From NCBI GenBank assembly GCA_002238505.1, contig MPMM01000010.1:62001-126000 (forward strand): a stretch of 64,000 nt of DNA. Direction: 5' to 3'. The notes beneath the pieces are model-generated. The model ran no database searches. It was given only the letters and a program-made list of their open reading frames with translations, and was not told the DNA's origin. This stretch comes from SAR202 cluster bacterium bin22 (GTDB lineage: Bacteria > Chloroflexota > Dehalococcoidia > Lucifugimonadales > UBA3495). Positions 61,001 to 64,000 of the stretch are shown here, piece by piece (position 1 is the stretch's first letter; each line of letters opens with the position of its first letter). The position numbers and the translations under genes were made by a program.

Positions 61001-61183
61001 CTACACCCGCATGTTGGGCGGCAGCAGGTTGGGGATGGCGTCGGTGATGGGATAGGTTTCGTCGCAGGCAGCGCAGTAGAGCGAGCCCTCCATAACCTCG
61101 TCTCCCTCCTCCGAGTCCACGGTCAGGGTAAGTTCACCCTTGCAGACCGGACAGGCCAGAATTTCCATCAAGTCTCTCTTCAA
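61001..61183 (-). CDS. Trm112-like zinc-ribbon protein
   Basis: A 60-residue protein from TTG 61183 with GGAGG about five nt upstream. CPVC and CAAC (residues 11-14 and 37-40) form a zinc ribbon (ILACPVCKGELTL ... LYCAACDETYPI, ending IPNLLPP). This is the Trm112/YcaR pattern; eukaryotic members are activator subunits of methyltransferases, bacterial roles are unclear. The next gene (CopD-like) lies just upstream on the same strand and its stop is 36 bp before this start. Confidence 0.88.
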   Translation of the reverse strand: MKRDLMEILACPVCKGELTLTVDSEEGDEVMEGSLYCAACDETYPITDAIPNLLPPNMRV

Positions 61184-61218
61184 GTTTCCTCCAATCCCTT
61201 GCTGCCGCTGCTGGTCAG

Positions 61219-61701
61219 CTAGCCGGCAAGGCTGTTCTCAAACAAGTAGCTAAGCACATCGGCCAGACCAAATATTATCACGCCAAGTACCAGCAATGCC
61301 GTGGGGCCCGTTGCCGCCGCACGCACCCTGGCGCCCCTGCTCGTCATGGCGGATTCGTCGCGCACCCCGGCGGAAGGCCGCCGAAAGCGCATCACCGCAA
61401 ACATGTAAAGGGCCAGGCAGACCTTTAGCACCAGTACCGCCACGTAGGCAATGGTGATTGTATCAACGGTCAGGCGGCTTGCGGTCAGGATGGCGCCGGT
61501 TACCACCAGCACGATGATTGCCGTGTTCACCAGGGCCCGGAACTCTTCGCCTATTGACCTGTTCAACTCCGGCCCCGGGTTGGCGCGTTCAAAAGCAGGA
61601 CGCAGCACCATCAGGTAGAAAATTCCGCCACCCACCCACGCCACTGCCCCCAGGGCATGGGCCCAGCGAATGACTAACAGTATCCAGTCGAGGACGTCCA
61701 T
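61219..61701 (-). CDS. CopD-like four-helix membrane protein
   Basis: A 160-residue integral membrane protein with four hydrophobic helices: WILLVIRWAHALGAVAWVGGGIFYL, TAIIVLVVTGAILTA, YVAVLVLKVCLALYMFAVM and LLVLGVIIFGLADVL. The first helix keeps the His and Gly pattern (WAHALGAVAWVGGGIF) of CopD/DUF2269-like proteins, which are tied to copper or heme handling. The cytosolic loop is Arg-rich (RFRRPSAGVRDESAM). The start is supported by an ATG but a weak Shine-Dalgarno. Confidence 0.75.
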   Translation of the reverse strand: MDVLDWILLVIRWAHALGAVAWVGGGIFYLMVLRPAFERANPGPELNRSIGEEFRALVNTAIIVLVVTGAILTASRLTVDTITIAYVAVLVLKVCLALYMFAVMRFRRPSAGVRDESAMTSRGARVRAAATGPTALLVLGVIIFGLADVLSYLFENSLAG

Positions 61702-62023
61702 GGGAATGCTCTGCTTTCTAGAACTCTCGCGGTTGATTGAAGTGGGGCCGGAACATTTTATGGGCGCCGAATAGCAGGGTCAAACGGCAGGTACAGGCGC
61801 TTAGATTATTCTGGTGGAGTCTCTTCTTCCCTTCGCCTTGGCAAATCCAATGGCAGCCCGGGATGACTCAACAAGGTCACCAGGAACGGTTACCGGAGAC
61901 TGCCATCAATAATCCGCGACCCTGACTTAAGACGGGCTTCCCTTGACTATACCCCGGCTAAGGATACAATCCCAACATTAGCAGCGGACATTTAAGCCGG
62001 CCATTCGCCAAGGAGGCAGCACC
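61702..62023. other. Intergenic region, no gene seen
   Basis: About 320 bp between the divergent CopD-like and SDR genes; it should hold both promoters. The only ORF is short and not protein-like. AAGGAGG at its right edge is the SDR ribosome binding site. Confidence 0.5.
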
Positions 62024-62773
62024 ATGCGACTTGAAGGGAAAGTAGCGTTAATCAGCGGCGGCGCCCGGGGTCAGGGCGCGGTGGAAGCGCGCCTGTTCGC
62101 CACCGAGGGCGCCCGGGTAGTCATTTGCGATGTACTGGAGGACGAGGGACGCCAGGTGGAAGCGGAAATCAATGAGCGGGGCGGCGAGTGCCTCTTCCTG
62201 CGGCTGGACGTGACCAGCGAGGTCAACTGGCAGGATGTGGTGGCAGCCACCGTGGAACGCTTCGGCAAGCTGGACATCCTGGTGAATAACGCCGGAATCT
62301 ACCGCACCGAAACTGTGGAAGAAACCTCCGAGGAGCTTTGGGACCAGGTGATGGACATCAACGGCAAGGGGGTGTTCCTGGGCACCAAGGCGGCCATACC
62401 GGAAATGCGCAAGGCCGGCGGCGGTTCCATCATCAACATCTCATCGGTGGCTGGACTGGTAGGCAGCGAAATGTCGGCGGCCTACGGTTCCTCCAAGGGA
62501 GCGGTACGCATATTCACCAAGGCCACGGCCATCCAGTACGCCGGTGACAGAATCCGGGCCAACTCCATTCACCCGGGCATCATCGAAACGCCAATGACGG
62601 CGCATATGCTGGCCGACGCGGAGCAGTACCAGTACCGCCTGGGCCGGACGCCCCTGGGACGCATTGGCAAGCCAGAGGACGTGGCCTTCGGGGCCCTGTA
62701 CCTGGCCTCCGACGAGTCCTCCTTCGTCACCGGCAGCGAGCTGGTTATAGACGGCGGTCGCACCGCCATGTAG
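62024..62773 (+). CDS. Short-chain dehydrogenase/reductase (SDR), beta-ketoacyl-reductase-like
   Basis: A 249-residue SDR. SGGARGQG is at residues 11-18, VNNAG at 87-91, the catalytic Ser141, and Tyr154-x3-Lys158 (YGSSKGAV). The C-terminal PEDVAFGALYLASDESSFVTGSELVIDGG is typical of the beta-ketoacyl-ACP reductase-like and cyclohexanol dehydrogenase-like groups. The Asp at the end of strand 2 (CDVLED) favours NAD. AAGGAGG precedes the ATG. A degenerate palindromic repeat follows the gene near 62815. Confidence 0.9.
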   Translation: MRLEGKVALISGGARGQGAVEARLFATEGARVVICDVLEDEGRQVEAEINERGGECLFLRLDVTSEVNWQDVVAATVERFGKLDILVNNAGIYRTETVEETSEELWDQVMDINGKGVFLGTKAAIPEMRKAGGGSIINISSVAGLVGSEMSAAYGSSKGAVRIFTKATAIQYAGDRIRANSIHPGIIETPMTAHMLADAEQYQYRLGRTPLGRIGKPEDVAFGALYLASDESSFVTGSELVIDGGRTAM

Positions 62774-62869
62774 GGGTCTGGAGGAAAAGGCGCGACTGCA
62801 AGATTGCCGCAGGGGAGGGTTTGGAACCCGCCCCTGCAGTTTTCGCTCAGCTATGTGGAAGGCGCCCGC

Positions 62870-64000
62870 CTAGCGCCCCAGGGCGTAGTTGTCGCGGCGC
62901 AGGTCGGCGCCCACCTCCAGGGTTTCCCGCTCCCGGTCGATGGTGATGGCACAGAGGGCGCCCATGCTCGGCGTCCAGTCATTCCAGACATCGACAACGT
63001 GGCCACGGCGTTCCAGTTCCCTGATGGTTTCGGGGTCGATTCGGCCTTCCGCCGACATGGCCGCCGGAGTGTAACCGTGGGGAAAACCCGACTCGGGAAA
63101 GCTCCAACTGGCCACCCTCGGCTGCTCAATGGCCTCCTGCACGTCCATGCCAAACTCCGCCACATTCAGGAAAAGCTGGGTCATGGACTGGCACTGAACG
63201 TCGCCGCCCGGGGTGCCGAAGGGCATCCACAGCTTTCCGTCGCGGAAGGCCATGGCCGGATTGGGAGTCAGGCGGGGTCGCTTGCCTGGCATGAGGCAAG
63301 CCGGATGGTCCCGGTCCAGCCAGGTCTGATAGCCCCGGGTGGACATGGCAAATCCCAGCCCCGGTACGGCGGCAGCGCCGGAGAAGCCATCGCTGGGCGT
63401 GGCGGAGAAGCCATTGCCCCACCGGTCAACCACGCAGATGTAGCTGGTGTCCGGCTCCGCCGCGCCAGCAACCGGTTCTGGATGGGCCGGCCGGGCGCCG
63501 TTGCCACCATAACCCTGGTAGGCCCAGGGATCGCCGGCCAATGGCATGTCGGGACAGGCCCGGGCCGGGTCTATTTCCTGCCGTCGCTGGGCCGCGTAAT
63601 CCGGGTCCAGCAGGCCCTTCATGGGCACATCGACAAAGTTGGGGTCGCCGTAGTAAGAGTGGCGGTCGGAGAAGGCCAGCTTCAGCGACTCGATCAGGGT
63701 ATGGAGATAGTCGGGGCTGTTGTGGCCCATACCCTGCAGGTCGAACCCCGACAGGATGCTCAGGGCCTGGATGGTGGTGGGGCCCTGGCACCAGGGTCCG
63801 CAGGTGAACACTTCGATGCCCTTGTAGTCGATGGAAACGGGCGGCTCCAGCCTCGCCTCAAAAGACTCCATATCTTCCATGGACATTAGCCCGCCCTGGG
63901 CCCGGTTGAATTCCACCATCTTGTGGGCCATATCGCCCCGGTAGAACAGGTCTCGGGCCGCCTGCAGGCCTGGCAACCGTCCCTTGCCCGCGGCTGAACT
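62870..64000 (-). CDS. Gamma-glutamyltransferase family protein (partial, 5' end beyond the window)
   Basis: The frame stays open to the right edge, so the N-terminus lies outside the window. The visible part (about 377 residues) is the second half of a gamma-glutamyltranspeptidase-like Ntn hydrolase. EPDTSYICVVDRWGNGFSATPS holds the expected Thr nucleophile (after autocleavage) in the D-T-S-Y context. GPWCQGPTTIQALSIL, HTLIESLKLAFSDRHSYYGDP and PNPAMAFRDGKLWMPFGTPGGDVQCQ are other family landmarks. It would cleave or transfer gamma-glutamyl groups or act as an acylase. Whether it has a signal peptide cannot be seen. Confidence 0.88.
   Translation of the reverse strand, partial: SSAAGKGRLPGLQAARDLFYRGDMAHKMVEFNRAQGGLMSMEDMESFEARLEPPVSIDYKGIEVFTCGPWCQGPTTIQALSILSGFDLQGMGHNSPDYLHTLIESLKLAFSDRHSYYGDPNFVDVPMKGLLDPDYAAQRRQEIDPARACPDMPLAGDPWAYQGYGGNGARPAHPEPVAGAAEPDTSYICVVDRWGNGFSATPSDGFSGAAAVPGLGFAMSTRGYQTWLDRDHPACLMPGKRPRLTPNPAMAFRDGKLWMPFGTPGGDVQCQSMTQLFLNVAEFGMDVQEAIEQPRVASWSFPESGFPHGYTPAAMSAEGRIDPETIRELERRGHVVDVWNDWTPSMGALCAITIDRERETLEVGADLRRDNYALGR

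Overview
The window reads as one chromosome segment of a free-living, GC-rich bacterium. Family content points to Chloroflexota, most likely the SAR202/Dehalococcoidia side. It carries several luciferase-like flavin monooxygenases, DAO-type FAD oxidoreductases, SDRs, a fused hydantoinase/oxoprolinase, VOC proteins and small Chloroflexota-type proteins. Unrelated short palindromic repeats are scattered between the genes. The lineage is inferred from gene content; no rRNA or marker phylogeny was available. Many genes start at TTG behind a strong Shine-Dalgarno (SD) sequence.

Layout. 0-6 kb: a DrrAB-like ABC exporter, a YbaY-like lipoprotein and an MFS transporter. 6-15 kb: small redox genes, two FAD oxidoreductases around an LLM flavin oxidoreductase, an SDR, a 51-bp tandem repeat array, a second MFS exporter and a VapBC-like toxin-antitoxin pair. 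15-21 kb: a Cu/Zn-SOD-like protein lacking one copper ligand and a 1250-residue fused HyuA-HyuB protein. 21-37 kb: a surface and sensing island with two very large secreted repeat proteins, a Cache-type lipoprotein, a histidine kinase/response regulator pair, a collagen-like + PhoX-like + choice-of-anchor-I lipoprotein, transposase debris and a retropepsin-like protein without its catalytic Asp. 37-49 kb: tRNA-Ser(CGA), a second LLM enzyme, a polytopic Cys-loop membrane protein, FAH hydrolase, GNAT, SDR and FKBP genes, then ispG, a toxin-antitoxin pair and proS. 49-58 kb: a RuvC-like protein and a zinc-ribbon protein beside a perfect LexA-like palindrome, ChrA, a DUF4349 lipoprotein, a membrane-anchored molybdopterin oxidoreductase, paired VOC proteins and an NHL-type propeller. 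58-64 kb: a coiled-coil/nuclease-like protein, a two-gene module that includes a selenoprotein, Trm112-like and CopD-like proteins, an SDR and a partial gamma-glutamyltransferase.

The most important correction to a simple ORF view is at 60325-60855. What looks like two short ORFs is one gene with an in-frame TGA inside a U-G-S-C motif, so I annotate it as a UGSC-family selenoprotein with Sec at codon 96. A hairpin with SECIS-like spacing follows the TGA. The gene is preceded by a conserved-looking 351-residue partner and is flanked on both sides by related palindromic repeats.

Functionally the region looks like a heterotrophic toolkit for oxidising and hydrolysing varied organic compounds, plus cell-surface adhesion or sensing and phosphate scavenging. 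A few housekeeping genes (ispG, proS, tRNA-Ser) sit among the accessory genes.
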